64,000 nt of DNA from Vandiemenella viatica (GCA_031002005.1 JARYHS010013630.1:237591539-237655538), one strand, 5' to 3'. Shown: positions 23,659 through 36,747, counted from the stretch's first letter. Numbers and translations are program-made. The notes: generated by a model not told the origin, from the letters alone.

Positions 23659-24260
23659 CAGGGGTGGGCAACACAAATGATCTTGCGGGCCACTTTTGAA
23701 ATGCGTCATAAATCCGCGGGCCGCATATAAAATTATATATTGTATATTAGATGTTCCGAGATGCGCGCATATTATGAGTTCGCAGAATATAACATAATTA
23801 TTCCGCGAACTGATAACTGTAAACTCATAAATAAACCGGCAATATCTGTCATATATTCGCAAAAACATATTTTAAAACATTTTTTCTCATAATTTCGACA
23901 GTTAATTTTGAAATATATGGATGCACAAATAATGTATTTTTTTAAATACATTGGTTTTCACTAAGTTGGCAATTATAAACTAAATATAATTTGAAAAAGT
24001 GTGATGAATCACGTGGGGCGAAAAAATCTTCAAAGCGGCCGCGGGTTGGCCAACCATGCTCCAAACCGAGTACGATGCTTATTTTTATTAATTTTCATGA
24101 TATAAAAAGCTGCTCACATTTATACGTGCTTCCGAATGTGCAAATTATTTTTCGTGCAAAAACTCTCAGCTTTGGATATTTTTCTTCAGAAAGGTATGTT
24201 CTGTATCTGAAATTTTCTGAACCTCTCGCGGGCCAGATTGAAGCTGGTGGAGGGCCGGAT
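23659..24260. mobile_element. hAT-like non-autonomous relic
   Basis: Left end caggggtgggcaac followed by gcgggccac, and inner right side with gcgggccagattgaagctgg and gagggccggatcc, have the 'gggcc' texture of hAT elements of the Charlie/SPIN type. The 8 bases before it (tcgtaaac) and after it (ccgtaaac) agree at 7 of 8 positions, as a hAT target duplication should. The expected right inverted repeat is not present, so either it has mutated away or the boundary is coincidental. Confidence 0.5.
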
Positions 24261-24268
24261 CCGTAAAC

Positions 24269-27200
24269 TATAGAAAATCAATCTCCCTTCGTCGTGAGCG
24301 CTTATCCAATGATAGTAATCCTACAACTTAAAGAATACTTTTTTACGTGAAATTCATGGCACAACTTTACATGATCCAAGTAACCACTTCACAGAGATGC
24401 AGGTTTTTTTAAGCGATGGTAAATATTGTAGTCAAAACTGGGTTCCGAAACAAGGACCTTTAGATCCCCGGACAGGCACCGTAACCATTGTACAACTGCA
24501 CCTCAATATGCATTCGATATGAGTAGTTGAGTAACTAGATTATTTCAAACACAGGCGAGCATTGCATTCGAAGATTTCTGCAATACATGTTATTTGTGGA
24601 ATTTAGGTTATAATTAGTTAAATTACAACATGCATAAAGTCATGAGGTATAGGACGACCGCAAAGGGGAATGTATGTTAATGAAGACAGAAAAGATCCTG
24701 ATACTCAGCAAGCTGAAGGGCATGGTATTTGTAAGGAACAGATAATATGTATCCACAGAAATAATAATGTGGGTAAAAGGAGAAAATATTAGTCGGAAAA
24801 AAATTAGAATGATAACGGCAAATTTTTTTTAAGAAAAAGGCAATTTATTTTAACTGCATAAAACGGAAGAGGATACATATGGCAGGTGATGAAAAAGAAA
24901 AAGATTTACAAAGTCGGTAAATTTTGTATGACGATGTGAATTGCATAAAGTAATGACAAGCAAACAAACAGTTGAAAATGGCTGCCTGTAAGCTGGAATG
25001 CGGAGAATTTAGATGATAATTTAAAGATTTTAAAGTAATTTAGTCTACAAAAATATATCTGATGATGCAAAAATCGCAGTTTTGCGAGCAGCTCTTAACA
25101 CACACGGTCAGCGATCGCACAACCAGAGATGGTTTTTATATAATTATTTATAATATCTAAAATTAATAAATAATAAAGTAATCCAGTAATAATATGTAAT
25201 AATAGTGAGATTAATAATAAAAAATGATTGGGGGTTGTGATAATGTTTACAGTAGGAGTAATAATAAATCGATTATTTTATCTTAATCCTTCCGATCTCT
25301 GACGTCGGACCGCAATATCCACCTTCGTAATGATACAAAAGCCTTGAGATGCCTACATCATTGATCTTTAAAAAAAATTAAAACGGCAATGCATGAGATA
25401 CTGTAAAAGAGAATAACAATTTCTTAATATCACCGATGGCAAATGTTTCGTCTTCGGCATTCGTCCTGCCTTTGTTTGTCAGGAATAACCCGAACATAAA
25501 TGCGGAATACGTGCGCAGGGTCGCCGCTCTACAAATTAGTGGGAACAGCTTATTATCGCAAGAAAAATTCAATATGCTGACAACATCGAACGGTGTGATG
25601 AATTTTAGAAATTTGTTTCTGAAAGAATGTGTACTCGTTCACACTTCTACACAACACATTCCAAAACCCTCGTTTAACGGGATATCATAAAAAATATAAT
25701 TCTTTATTTTATAGTAATAAAATAATTTTATACTAATCTCAAACAGTCAATAAATGAAGTTCCGCCAGTAAGTATGCCATTACTTGCATTTTTATGTGCC
25801 ACCATTATGAATTGTCCATCTCATTTTTCTGGCACGCTGAAAGTTGTTACGCCGTAATTTTCAAAACGAAGCAAACAGTTTGCGAATGAAATATACTTGG
25901 GTTTTCTTCTTTTTTTCTCTTCTACCATTGCCATCTCTTACGGTTTTTTTTTTTTTTTTTCAAACATGCAACATATCCTTTACTTCAATTATTCTTCGCA
26001 TTACGCTTGTAGCTTGTAAGATCTTCCCTTATATAATAAACTGTAGAGCGTAAATGCAGCGCCAATATTACATATAATTAATATGCCGATGTTGTTTTCA
26101 CATTAATATTTAAATACACCAGGAACACTTGTATGTATCATCAAAAACAATAGAAACGTATTTCCGGAAACGTTATCACTCCTAGCAGCATTGCCATCTC
26201 AGTAATAAATTTGTAGTTAGCTATTAGTGTATAATGGTGACAGATTTACTCGAAATCAGGATTTTACAAGCTTTGTCTTAGAACTGAATAAAAAGATTAG
26301 AGCTGTTCTCCAGACGAGGTTTTTTAATGTCAATGATTTATTCATAATATATTTTAAACCTGCTGACAATATATCCTTTAAGTATAAGATCATAATATTG
26401 AAATTCCTAGTCTAAGCATGTAGGGAGACCGTAATCTCAGTCTGTTCTCATTACGACAAGTGAAAAGTGTTTAATCTGTGCATTATGTACAGCTCAACAT
26501 GAAAACTGTTCTAGCCTACCGTCTCCATTTTCTCTTTTTTCTGTAGTTTTATTCATTTTAAGTGATCTCAATGTTAACTGCTGACTTTCGGTTTCATCAT
26601 AACCACTGCCTCGAAGTATTTATAAGGTTTAATCCATACAATTCCATGGAATCACTGGAACTGTTAACGTACAATTCGAACAGATACTGCGACCTCAGCT
26701 TAATGTGATTAAATGCATACTAAAGAAATAAAACGTTTCATTCAATTATCTTCTCCAAAGACCAGGTAGCAGCATATCAAGAAGCAAAGGTATAATTTCC
26801 AGTCTTGTGATACAGAAAAACTAAAAGTTTAATCTTCATTTTCGCTTATACGGGAATACGAATAAAATACCGTAACAAACTATTTATGTTCTGTGATCCT
26901 TTGAACCGAGTTTTAACTATTTTCGCTGTGTTTAGAAATCAATTTGTCTTTACAGTTGCGATTGTGTTGAAGTATCACTTATTGTACTATCTTCATTCAG
27001 ACACTTCTGTTAAAAACTAGCATAATAATAGGCTACTTATACTCACCAGTTCTCACGCTTACCGTAGTTAACGGATATGTTTAAAATCATAGTTTAATGT
27101 AAATAATTCCTACGGTTTTATCTACTAGCGTTACTCGAAGTTTAAAAATAGATACAAGAAAATTTGATAAACGGAGAGTGTAGCATAGTATACAGCTCAC

Positions 27201-27462
27201 TGACAGCCAGTAGTTGAAAATAACTAATAAAAACAAGTTTTTCCAAGTTCTCATGAAGCTTCTTTAGTTTTCTGACAGTTTTCTTTATAAATTTATATAG
27301 ATATTGTTTATAAACTTATTAAATTACTATGTTCAGTGATATAATTTTTACTGATTTTGTGTAATTATCTTGCTACTAGAATACAGGATTTTTACCGTGT
27401 TTCTGATTCATGTGTGTGACGTAGGGGTGTGTTCCACTTAGTGTCTTGTTTATAGCCAGAAA
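24269..27462. other. no gene recognised
   Basis: AT-rich. A minus-strand tRNA-like segment at about 24440-24505 (box A near acaatggttacggtgcctg, box B-like gtttcggaaccc) may be a SINE head. Simple-sequence TAA/ATA-rich stretch at 25140-25230 and a T run at 25945-25960. Otherwise nothing. Confidence 0.3.
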
Positions 27463-27660
27463 CTAATTTAATTTACTGAGTAAACTGTTGTTGGGGGTCT
27501 CAGCCACTTTTACACTAATCCCAAATTTTCTAATAAAATTACGGATTCTGCTGTTGCTTCGGGAAGTGACTATGTAGTCTAAGCGTTTCCATTTTATTAT
27601 ATCAGTTTCTGCATTCTTTCCTAAAATTCTTATTATTATTTTTTTATTAGCCATTTTCAA
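27463..27660 (-). pseudogene. possible retrotransposon C-terminal scrap
   Basis: The minus frame ends FIRKFGISVKVAETPNNSL, reminiscent of the end of certain retroelement open frames in which a protein closes with K-N-N-x-L. Too short to assign. It may be a chance frame. Confidence 0.2.
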
Positions 27661-27835
27661 TCACGAACAGATGAGGCCTCTTTAAATCATAAGTACAGTT
27701 CATCATGGACTTCTAAGGGTGTGAAGTGTAGCCTCCTGCTTCAGTGTCGAATTGGTGACCCACTCACTTGTTTGAAGGATCAAATTGTAATCGAAAGAGT
27801 TTAAGTGTTTCTATCTGTCTGTGAAGCGTGTGACT

Positions 27836-28010
27836 TGTGTATTGCTGCTTATGAGGCGGAAATGAGGACTGTCCCAGCATTCACCTAGGTGACTGCGAGA
27901 AACCGCCGAAAAATTGCAAACAGGACCCCCGGTACGCGGAGACTAGGACTGAAATCTGGTCTCTGTTGTAGCGCCCGAATCAGTGCGGTGGCGCCTTGAT
28001 GTATGCAGGC
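27836..28010 (+). repeat. dispersed repeat, copy B
   Basis: Second copy of the repeat at 2175-2350: ttatgaggcggaaatg, cattcacctaggtgactgcg and gcgcccgaatcag in the same order. Confidence 0.6.
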
Positions 28011-28124
28011 ACACTGAAGGAAACTAAATAGAGTTGCAGAAAATAATAGTTACATTATAGTTCAAACGCACGTCCTGATTCATGAAATAACTCCGATTAT
28101 ATGCGCTTTGCAGGGACTGCTTAA

Positions 28125-28330
28125 CACTTGGACTGGCCGTTGCACAGTGGCCAACGTTACGCCTGTGCCTATGCAACCATGCGGCACGCTTCGTGCGAGG
28201 CAGTGCGTGCGTGGCGGACCACCTGGCGCGATAACGCTTCTTGCTTTACGGCCGAGCCGCCGTTAAACACCGCTTTCAGCAGATCTGGCGGACAGATTGC
28301 CGCTCGACAAATACTCCCTTTTAATTAGAT
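28125..28330. promoter_or_regulatory. GC-rich island followed by TTTTAATTAG
   Basis: About 190 bp of CpG-rich sequence (gcggcacgcttcgtgcgagg; cctggcgcgataacgc) ends in cttttaattagatac, a homeodomain core site. A similar arrangement occurs at 36000-36240. It lies 4 kb upstream of a Robo Ig2 exon. Enhancer function is an inference; the 66-codon frame across it has no domain. Confidence 0.3.
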
Positions 28331-31300
28331 ACGCTAGTTGTAGAAACAGACCCAACATTAATCCAACTTGTAATTGTGTTCGTTGCTAGTCGGCCTAACA
28401 AGACCAGTTTTACGCTGCAGATTATCATCGCATAGTCCTCTGTCACTGGACGAATGTTTTCTGCGCTGCATAATGACAATCTGGAACTTAATCATTGGAC
28501 GAAATGCATTACCTCTAATTATTAAGTCATTGATGACACAGATAATCTTTTCTGTATTTGTTCTGTTATATTGCTCTAATATGTTTTTAAAATCGCACAA
28601 AGTCTCTCCATAACAAATAATCGTCCACATCTTCGAGTTGAAAATCGAAATCAGCTTTGACAGAGACGAAATAAGTGGCAAATTAGAACTCTGTCGCCAG
28701 GTTGTGAAACTATACGAATTTTACTTTAACTATCAAACTGGAGGATACATTTCAATCAAATTGTCTCCACGCTGATGATCTCTGATAGTCAAAGAAATAA
28801 ATGCTTAGCCATGAAATCGCACTTGAACAAACAGTGTTTTTACTTTGACGCTCATAATAATTCCATATCATTTCATTATATTTAGAGGCTTTGTTATACA
28901 GCGGAAATTTTTTTATTAGATGCGCTGAACGCCGTCTGTTTATCAATTAGGACTCCAGTTTGTACTCTACTTGAAGCGGTGTTTGTATTGTACGTAGTGA
29001 GTAATACATGAGTGTACTTTTAGTATAAGCTAATTAAGCGCATATCTTTGATTCATAACGACCAAAGTCACCACTTTTACAAATTCTATAGATTATCTCA
29101 GATTGTATTTTATTAACAACTAAGGATTAAATAGAAATAATTAAAGTTGTTTACCTAGTCAACTATTCAACTACTATTTGCCATACGATAATAATAATAA
29201 TCTACTCTATTGTACTAAGCAAACAGTAAGAGTTCACAACTCAGTCGAGAAATAAATGTTTTCTGTACTTTGTTGTGTTTAATCATATTGTATAAGACTT
29301 TTTTGAAATTTACCGTATAGAAGCTTTTACAACTTTGATATGAGCTGAATAAAACAGAGGAGCCCATTTGGGTTCAGTTTATTTAATATATAATGTCATC
29401 CCTTCCGTTCTATCTCAAGAAATAATTTTTTTCGATATATACTGTAAATTATAATCACGAAGAATACTGTAGCAATAAAATTTTACGGACATCCATATTT
29501 CCAGCTTAATGCTTCCGAAGTTACGTTTCTCTCTAGAAAAACAGATAACTTGTTTTCGGAAATGCAATGAGCATGCCGTTTAAAGTAGTGGCATTGCTTT
29601 TTTCGTGAATACACTTGAAAAGCACTATGAAATCTTTATTTTTCTCCCAAAAAACGAGATGGACATTCACTTGAATCATCATCGATGAATATGTGTAAAT
29701 TGTTGGAATTATAGTTGAGAATTTAGACGAATTCTGAGTGAAGAGAGATGAAACGTAGTTTGCCGATGTACTGTGAGCTTCTTTCCGCAGACGGAAACTC
29801 TGGATCACATAACGAGCAGGTGGGAGGATAACGAGCTGGCTGCTCCACCAGGCACGAAACAGGTTGTTAGTCTCCTTGAGTCCTACCGCTGCTCGGCCAT
29901 GAGGATCGCTGTATGTGCAACTAAATATGATCTCTGCACATATGTAGGTCCAGGGCAATTATCATAGGAACAAAATCACTGTAGTTACCCCTGTTATTAA
30001 AAAGAAGATTAGATCGTGTCCCTATTTTTCGTATGTATCTACGTCATATTTGACAAAAAAAAATATTCACTAGTAATTACTATCCACAACAGGTGATTCA
30101 AATGTTTTAGGAGCATCATGTTATATGTCTTTGCATTGTTAAGGATTTATTACTGTTCCCGTACTTTCGTAATTTGTAATAATAACTGAAAAATATGTTG
30201 TTAGATTTAAATGGATCTTATTTTTAGGATTCCTGAAGTGATTTTCTGATTATTTTCTTCTGAGCAGATATGGTACTACAAATGTGTAAAAGTAACATTT
30301 TTCTTTAAATTTACACTCAATTTTATATTACGATTTTTCTTTTTGAAACTAATTTATTGTCAGCTTATTCTTCACATTAACAAAGAAAACTGGCTAGCGT
30401 TTATACTCCACATTTCATTTATTTTTCTACTCAATCTTCAACTTGACTTAGACGTTTATCAACACGAAGCACCGTTTTCACTATTTCAAAACTCGTCTGT
30501 TGCGCTGCGAATTACTCCCGTACTTTTTTAACATCATTTTCAGCGTCGAAACGTCATTCAGGAAAGATCTCTTTCAGATGCCGGAAAAGAAAAAAAAATG
30601 GCTTGTCATCAAGGAAATCGTCGCCTTGTTCACTGAATCGTGTGATTAATTTCATTAACTAGGAAAAACTCTGTGATACCTGTAGGAAGTTCAAAGCAAT
30701 CAAGCAATTATAAACCATCGGTTCGAATGTTTCCTTCCGTAACACTCACCAGTCAGCATCAACCACGGTCATGTTACCGATAGGCTATTGGCCATGAACG
30801 ACCCTCGTTAAACTTCTTAATCTGTCTTCTGAACGTTCCATCACTAATTTCAATTTGGATACAAATTACAGCCGGTTTCTCCTATTTAGGAAAGGTATAT
30901 ACAATCGGCGAGCGACTCAGCTGTTTTGAATATTTCAAACACTCACAAAAAACTATGTACTACCATTAAGAAGCTGCGTGAGAGACTTGCCCAGGAACTG
31001 GAGAAGTTGACAGGCATGCACAAAACGACCGTCATATCACTTAAACTGAAATAATTGAAAGCGGAACTTATTTCTAAAAATATACTCCGTAATTCCTACG
31101 AATACTGAACTATTCTAAATCAAGCATAATTTATACAAAAAGGTATATTAGTCTGGAAGTTCTTAAGATCGTTTCCATTTGATTTGGTAAATACAAATTC
31201 CATAATTCCTTTCATCCAAACAACAGTTTAAAAACACCATCGAAGATAGCAAAGAAGTAATATAGTTACTAGTTCTGACGACGACACAGTATTGGTCTTA

Positions 31301-32130
31301 CCACTATTGAAAAAAATTCTGCATTTTAAATGTCTCAGGAAAATATCCACAAAGACCATACGCAACGTCTTATATTTTCACGGACATATAAAAAAATCAA
31401 GTACTGCTATGTGGTCGAAATCCTTTGCTTTACACATCAATCTTAATAAAACAAACTACAAATTCCACATTTAAGTTAGCAACAAAAGCTTCACTTCACA
31501 GAAACAAAAATTACATTGACATACAAAAAAACTCTTGTGTACACATAACACACGTTTCCAGCAAACTGAAAAAACATAGCGTCCAAAAACATGTAAAACC
31601 ACCTGTAACCACCACTTCACTTAAACAATGTTCACACCAGTGATTTGTTTCTCCACACGAAATCACAACCTATGGCCACCAACCAATAGTTAATATTAGT
31701 TTCAGAAGTTACAGGATTCTTAAGGTAGATCAAAGTTAACGGCAACATGAATACGAAATAGTTTCTCAGACTCCGATACAGACTCCAATACCTACAACGA
31801 ATAACACGGTTCTTACCAAAAATACTTAAGAATCGAAATGATTTTTGTATCTATTTCTTTTCCAAAACTTCCGTAAAAACTCACCACTTTCAAACAATGT
31901 TCGTAAATTACTGCGGATACCTTGCACCATTGAGTGAGAGTGACAACAGCGATCTTTATTATTTCAACATGACTCAGTGGCAACCGAGTGAACTATGATT
32001 CGATTCCATTCTAAAATTGTTTAATTATTTACTATAGCCAAAACTATACCATCTGCTCCTGCATCTTTACATAGATTAGCATTTAACACTGCATAGATTA
32101 GCTTTACCTCTGTCCTGACATGTGTTACAG
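28331..32130. other. probable Robo intron or upstream DNA; no exon recognised
   Basis: I looked for a Robo Ig1 exon (W-x-(K/R)-(D/N)-G and Y-x-C-x-A-x-N patterns) and found none. The 141-codon minus frame at 29533-29958 and the opposite frame at 29773-29967 overlap a somewhat GC-richer patch but show no domain. The exon before 32131 must end in phase 1. Confidence 0.35.
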
Positions 32131-32284
32131 TGTTGCGCGATGAATTCCGAGCGGAGCCTAAGCACACGCGCGTAGCGCAAGGCGACACTGCTCTGCTGGA
32201 ATGCGGTCCTCCCAGGGGACATCCGGAGCCGACCGTCACCTGGAGGAAAAACGGACATCCGCTGGATCTCGACTCCAACAAGAG
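32131..32284 (+). CDS. robo1: Roundabout receptor, Ig2 first-half exon
   Basis: Acceptor tgttacag before 32131 and donor ag|gtgaga after 32284. The exon begins in phase 1 (x+tg) and leaves 'ag' for the next exon. It encodes the start of Ig domain 2 of a Slit receptor: LRDEFRAEP at the Ig1-Ig2 linker, [20 protein letters not shown] with the first disulphide Cys (32202-32204), then [14 protein letters not shown] with the core Trp of strand C. This closely follows the Robo1 Ig2 pattern in insects. Robo is a single-pass neuronal membrane receptor; Ig1-Ig2 bind Slit and mediate repulsion from the midline. GC-rich codons with many CpGs contrast with the downstream Robo exons in this window. Confidence 0.93.
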
Positions 32285-33037
32285 GTGAGACTCTCTTTCT
32301 TAATCCACAACTACCGTAGTGGTGCTTTCGTGTTGCCTCATCTCAGAGAATTCATTCTAGTTCATCTTTGCCATCACTTTAAGCCTTGAACTAAAAGGGG
32401 TGAAAAACTTGAATAATCAGTGCCACGTTAGGGAGCAGGCACTTTCGTTAACTGCCAAGGTGACTTATTTTTTGACTCAAAAAATAAAATTTACAACTGA
32501 GACTCATAAGAAATAAGTGCTGTAGATACAGATATCGACCGTAGCACAGTTAGGCGTGTTCCATTGTTTCAATATACTCAGAAAATCACTAATGTTTCAG
32601 AGCAAAACAGTTGACTGCAGCTAGTTCGTCCATGAAGAAGCCATAGTATGGCGCATTAAAGCTCCGTGATTTTACATGCAACTTGAAATCATAAACGCAA
32701 GTGTTTACCAGCAAAGTACTAAGCCTGGGGGATGAGTGATAACGTTTGGGTATGTCATTCGATAGAACACTGGTTCGGCCATTAGAAATTCGGTTTTCCA
32801 TGGCTTTCCTAAATCATTCCATGCAAATGCCAGAAATATCTCTTCAGAAAGTCATGTCCGAATTACTTCCTGCTCCTTACTCGAATTCCTTCGCGATAGT
32901 AGTGGCCACGACGTCGATTAGCTGTGACAAACAAACAAAAAACACTGAAATTATTCATTCGTGTAGAGTGTGGAGCATATGGCCGAGCCGGTGTGATGGT
33001 GAGTATAGTCTAAGGTGATGTGATGGTGTATTTGCAG
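32285..33037 (+). other. Robo intron within Ig2, containing a SINE
   Basis: A 753-bp GT-AG intron (gtgaga ... tttgcag), phase 2. Its right half is a diverged SINE copy at 32722-32941, in the sense orientation. The other part shows nothing. Confidence 0.85.
32722..32941 (+). mobile_element. SINE, copy 6 (intronic)
   Basis: Diverged full-length-like copy: head gggatgagtgataacg, body ggttttccatggctttcc, aaatcattccatgcaaatgc, end gtggccacgacgtcgattag then caaacaaacaaaa. Ends about 95 bp before the Ig2 acceptor. Confidence 0.65.
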
Positions 33038-33168
33038 GTTTCGTCTAGTGGACGGAGGCAACCTGGCCATCACGGACGTACGACAGAGCGACGACGGGCG
33101 ATACCAGTGCGTCGCGAAGAACTCCGCTGGAGTCCGGGAGTCTGCGGTGGCCCAATTCAGGGTTCACG
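33038..33168 (+). CDS. robo1: Roundabout receptor, Ig2 second-half exon
   Basis: Acceptor gtatttgcag before 33038, donor cacg|gtaagc after 33168; enters in phase 2 and leaves phase 1. It completes Ig2: [20 protein letters not shown], then [15 protein letters not shown] with the second disulphide Cys and the Y-x-C motif of strand F, ending QFRVH at the Ig2-Ig3 linker. The VDGGNLAI and GVRES stretches are diagnostic for Robo. Joined to 32131-32284 the phase works (AG+G). The next exon, expected to start Ig3 in phase 1, is not visible before the N gap. Confidence 0.93.
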
Positions 33169-34763
33169 GTAAGCAACGACGAACTGCCTGCTTTCTGAGT
33201 ACACATTCCTCAATTCTTGAAAAAAAATCATTTTTCATTCCTGATTTTATGTTAACATACATTCACTGAAATTGACAGAACTGAGTATCTGAAAGAGAGT
33301 TTTTTTCCCTTATCGCAATACACTATAACAAAAAACATAAATTGAGTATAAATATCCTGCTAAGATCTCATTCGTAAACGATATACGTTGGACAATAAAA
33401 TGATATTTTGGGTGTTTGTGTTTAGAATATGTGAAAATAATTTAGTGCAATGACTGTGGTAAAAGTTGATAGATTTATTCTAAACAATACTTCCTTGCAT
33501 ATTTCATATTTAGATACTTTTGTAGAAATTAAATTAACTTTCTTGCTAATACTGAACGTAGCTTCACAAAATTGGTACAAATTTCCCTCTTGTTTCCAGA
33601 ATTGATAACAAAATTTATGTTAACATAACTAAGTCCCCATAATAACTATTTATCTGCACCACAGTTCATGGAATAAGAAATAAATTTCTTTCAACGAGTT
33701 ATGAGTGCAATTCGAAGATTACATGTGTAAGCTACCTATTTAATCACTTTGTTGGTAAATGATAAATTTTCACTATATTTATTTGTAATTTATGAAGAAT
33801 GGATACATTAATTGTCATTATGTCGGAACACAAGAAACTGCTTGCTTGCAACACATCATAGTTGCATCCGAATGTTCTGTCAAAAAGGTTAGATCATTGG
33901 CCATTTCTGATTTTGTGAGACCTGCTAGGCGATTGTAGTGTTGCGTTCTTTCCATGCCGGAAGATGACTCGAGGTCGCCAGCATCCAAGCTCAATCAGTG
34001 ATGGCATCAGTATGGTGAGGTTATGTTTCATGACATGTCGCAATCAGTGAGTTTTAGCTTTCCACGTCTTGCATTATTTGTACCTTAAGGGATTGAAACC
34101 AAAATTATTAGGTTAGAAGCGAATACTTCACCATACTGTTCCAAAAATTTCTGCTCGTCAGTTTAAGCAATTATCTATTGTACTTATTCGTGGCTTCCGA
34201 GACAGGAAGAAAGAGCAAGTAGTTCCTGATGAAAGTATACCATCACACCCTTCTCGGTTATGGAGATGTTTTCTTTCACTACCTTGGATTTGTAAAGTAC
34301 CATCTTGTTTCTCATCTGAGCACCTACATTTCTTCAGTGCTAGCGTCCGCTCAATAACTTCAGCATCACTTATAGTCTGTTCATAATGCAACATCATGTG
34401 CTAGATATCAGAATTTAGGCCTTCTGAAATATCCAAAATAAATGTGGAACACGGTTCTTTGCTCAGTATTAACACTCATTCAAAAATAAAGCTATAATTG
34501 GCAGGAGTGTCTGACGTGAAATCATCCAAATTTACTACACTGTTTGGTCGCCACTTCGATGCATCTTTCGTACAACCCGGCCTCAGTCAACTGGTAACAA
34601 GGCTATGGCGAGACTAAACTGGAAAAAAGCGATGGAATAACGTATTCGTGGGAACTGTGGACCTTCGTCAATTTAACGCCACCTGTACTGAATTACTATG
34701 TGCCCAATAGCTTTACATTTTTACTCTGCAAATTTTTCCAGTTTTTAAAATAACGGAATATCT
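33169..34763 (+). other. Robo intron sequence, nothing further recognised
   Basis: AT-rich DNA after the Ig2 donor. No Ig3-like frame with paired Cys and Trp. Confidence 0.4.
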
Positions 34764-35010
34764 CTGAGCCAGCTTGGTGGGTGAGTGGTTACGTTCTGTT
34801 TCACATTCGGGAGGACATGGGTTCGAATCTCCGTGTGGCCATCCAGATTTGCGTTTTCCATGGTTTCCTCAAATCACTCCAGGGGAATTCTGTGATGGTT
34901 CCTTCAAAATGCCACGATCGAATTCCTTCCCGCACCTTGCCCCCAGTCCTTTCCCACCTCTAATTACCTCGACGTTGATGAGTCGTAAAGCCATAAGCAA
35001 AAAAAAAAAA
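34764..35010 (+). mobile_element. SINE, copy 7 (best copy)
   Basis: Full-length: tRNA-like head with A-box-like tgggtgagtggttac and near-perfect box B gggttcgaatctcc (34820-34832), body ggccatccagatttgcg, ccatggtttcctcaaatcac, ccctctaattacctcgacg-like tail, end gtaaagccataagc and an A12 tail. Box spacing and A tail identify a tRNA-derived SINE moved by a LINE. Confidence 0.88.
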
Positions 35011-36000
35011 TGAACATCTCCTACTCAGATTTGGAAACGTAAAATCGAAGGATTTCATGGATTTGCACATTTACAACTAACTATTCTTGGTGTTCCATCC
35101 GAAGCCACATAAAAACCTTGCTGAGTTTCTAGAAGTCTCTGCCGAATTAGACTAATCTGGTAGTGTAACATCCAAAATCAGGAAACGTCTCAATAAATAT
35201 AGCTTCGAATCTACTTTCTGGTCATTAATGAGCGTCATTCACATCTTCAAAATACCATCTTTTTGAAGGTCATTGATAGAGAGCAGCGCGTCAACTCTAC
35301 TTCCCCAATATGCGAAACCTCTTAAACGGTCACTCAACTCCTCGCTGAAAATGAGCTCGGATACATTTATGGAACGTCGCAAGATTTTGGCATTTCAACG
35401 TGACTGAAAAACCAATACATTTTACTGATACAGTGTCTGGGTTATATGAACTAATCTTATTTCATCTGGTCACAGCCTGCCAACTTTATATACAAGCAGA
35501 CTCATTAATCAAAGTCAAATAATACAAATTATTAATTACTTCAGGTGGAAATTCTGCTTTACGCCTGACAAACTGTTCCGGCACCAACTATTTAAATTGT
35601 AACTACCAGTTATGAAAAACGCATTTATAATGAATATTTTTTTCGACATTATGAAAGGCTCTCAAATTCTTTAAATATGACACTTTAAATTCTGTCATCG
35701 CCTTCTTTTCTACAGTGGATACTACAATGTTATTTCCTACAATAATTTTTTATGTCATCACCTAAAAGAATAATTCACGGTTTTCCTCAATTAAGGTTTT
35801 GTATACCACTAGCTTCAGAATTAATACTCACTACCTTACACCTCATCAAAAATATAAATGGTAAATAACATTAAGGATACATTGCACTTAATTGTTCTCT
35901 GTATATAAAGGCCTGGTTCGCGTATAAGAAAAAATTAAGTACACAGAGATTCTTCTCTGTACATCCTCGACACTGTGCAGATATCATTCATTTCTTTGCA
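35011..36000. other. no feature recognised
   Basis: AT-rich intron-like DNA. Confidence 0.35.
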
Positions 36001-36240
36001 CGACGAACATTGATAACCGAAGCAAACTGTTTATCTGCCGCGGATGATCTGAGGCGTGGTGGCATGCACATGTTACCGACTGAGGGACAAACGCTGTCTG
36101 GGCACCCATGCGGCATTAATCGCGTCATGTCCGGCAGACAAGCAGCTTTAAAAGCGACCGCCACCCCCACGGCAGTGTCGGTGTCGTTTTAATTAGCCGA
36201 TGAGCCGTCAGCTACACGCACCACGCACTCCTGATGGTCG
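36001..36240. promoter_or_regulatory. GC-rich island with TTTTAATTAG
   Basis: CpG-rich block open on both strands (36010-36192 + and 35988-36170 -), followed by gtgtcgttttaattagccga. The two-strand openness reflects composition, not coding. The arrangement parallels 28125-28330. It is within the Robo intron if the scaffold is right. Possible enhancer. Confidence 0.3.
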
Positions 36241-36330
36241 CTCCAGCACTGACGGCTCTATGCCGATTTGAGGTCTCATTATAGCCTGCACCAAAGCGCT
36301 TGCTTTGCTTTTTATCAGATGCGCGTTTTG

Positions 36331-36351
36331 TTTTTTTTTTTTTTTTTTTTT
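36331..36351. repeat. T21 homopolymer
   Basis: An uninterrupted run of about 21 T after gcgcgttttg. Confidence 0.9.
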
Positions 36352-36747
36352 GGTGTTATTTTCTCTTTTTTTTATCCGGAAACCGATAGCATACCGACAG
36401 TAAGCCAGCAAACACCATCGCGGTCAGTTGATTTAATTGCTAATTAAACGTTTAAATAGGTCAGAAAACTCATACGTTGTAGTGATTATTCTATTTTTAC
36501 ATTAATAATTCATTTCGTGAATGCTTAAAAACTTTTCTAGGTTTCTACCTTCAATCCGGTGGTACACATGGCCTAGGTAGAAAAAGACAGTAGTTCTTAC
36601 CATGCCCTTTGTCAAATCGACTTTTCTGTCCAGTAGATTGTGACCTATGGCGTAAAATAAAAATGAGATTTACCTACGACGTAAAACGTACGACTTAACT
36701 CTAAGCATCGTTTTATTTAAATAGTAGACATATATTAGTTGAAATTC

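Noticed and set aside
29533..29967. Opposing frames of 141 and 64 codons
   Set aside because: Checked for Robo Ig1 and other domains; no Cys/Trp pattern and no strong splice pair beyond a ttccgcag acceptor-like word.
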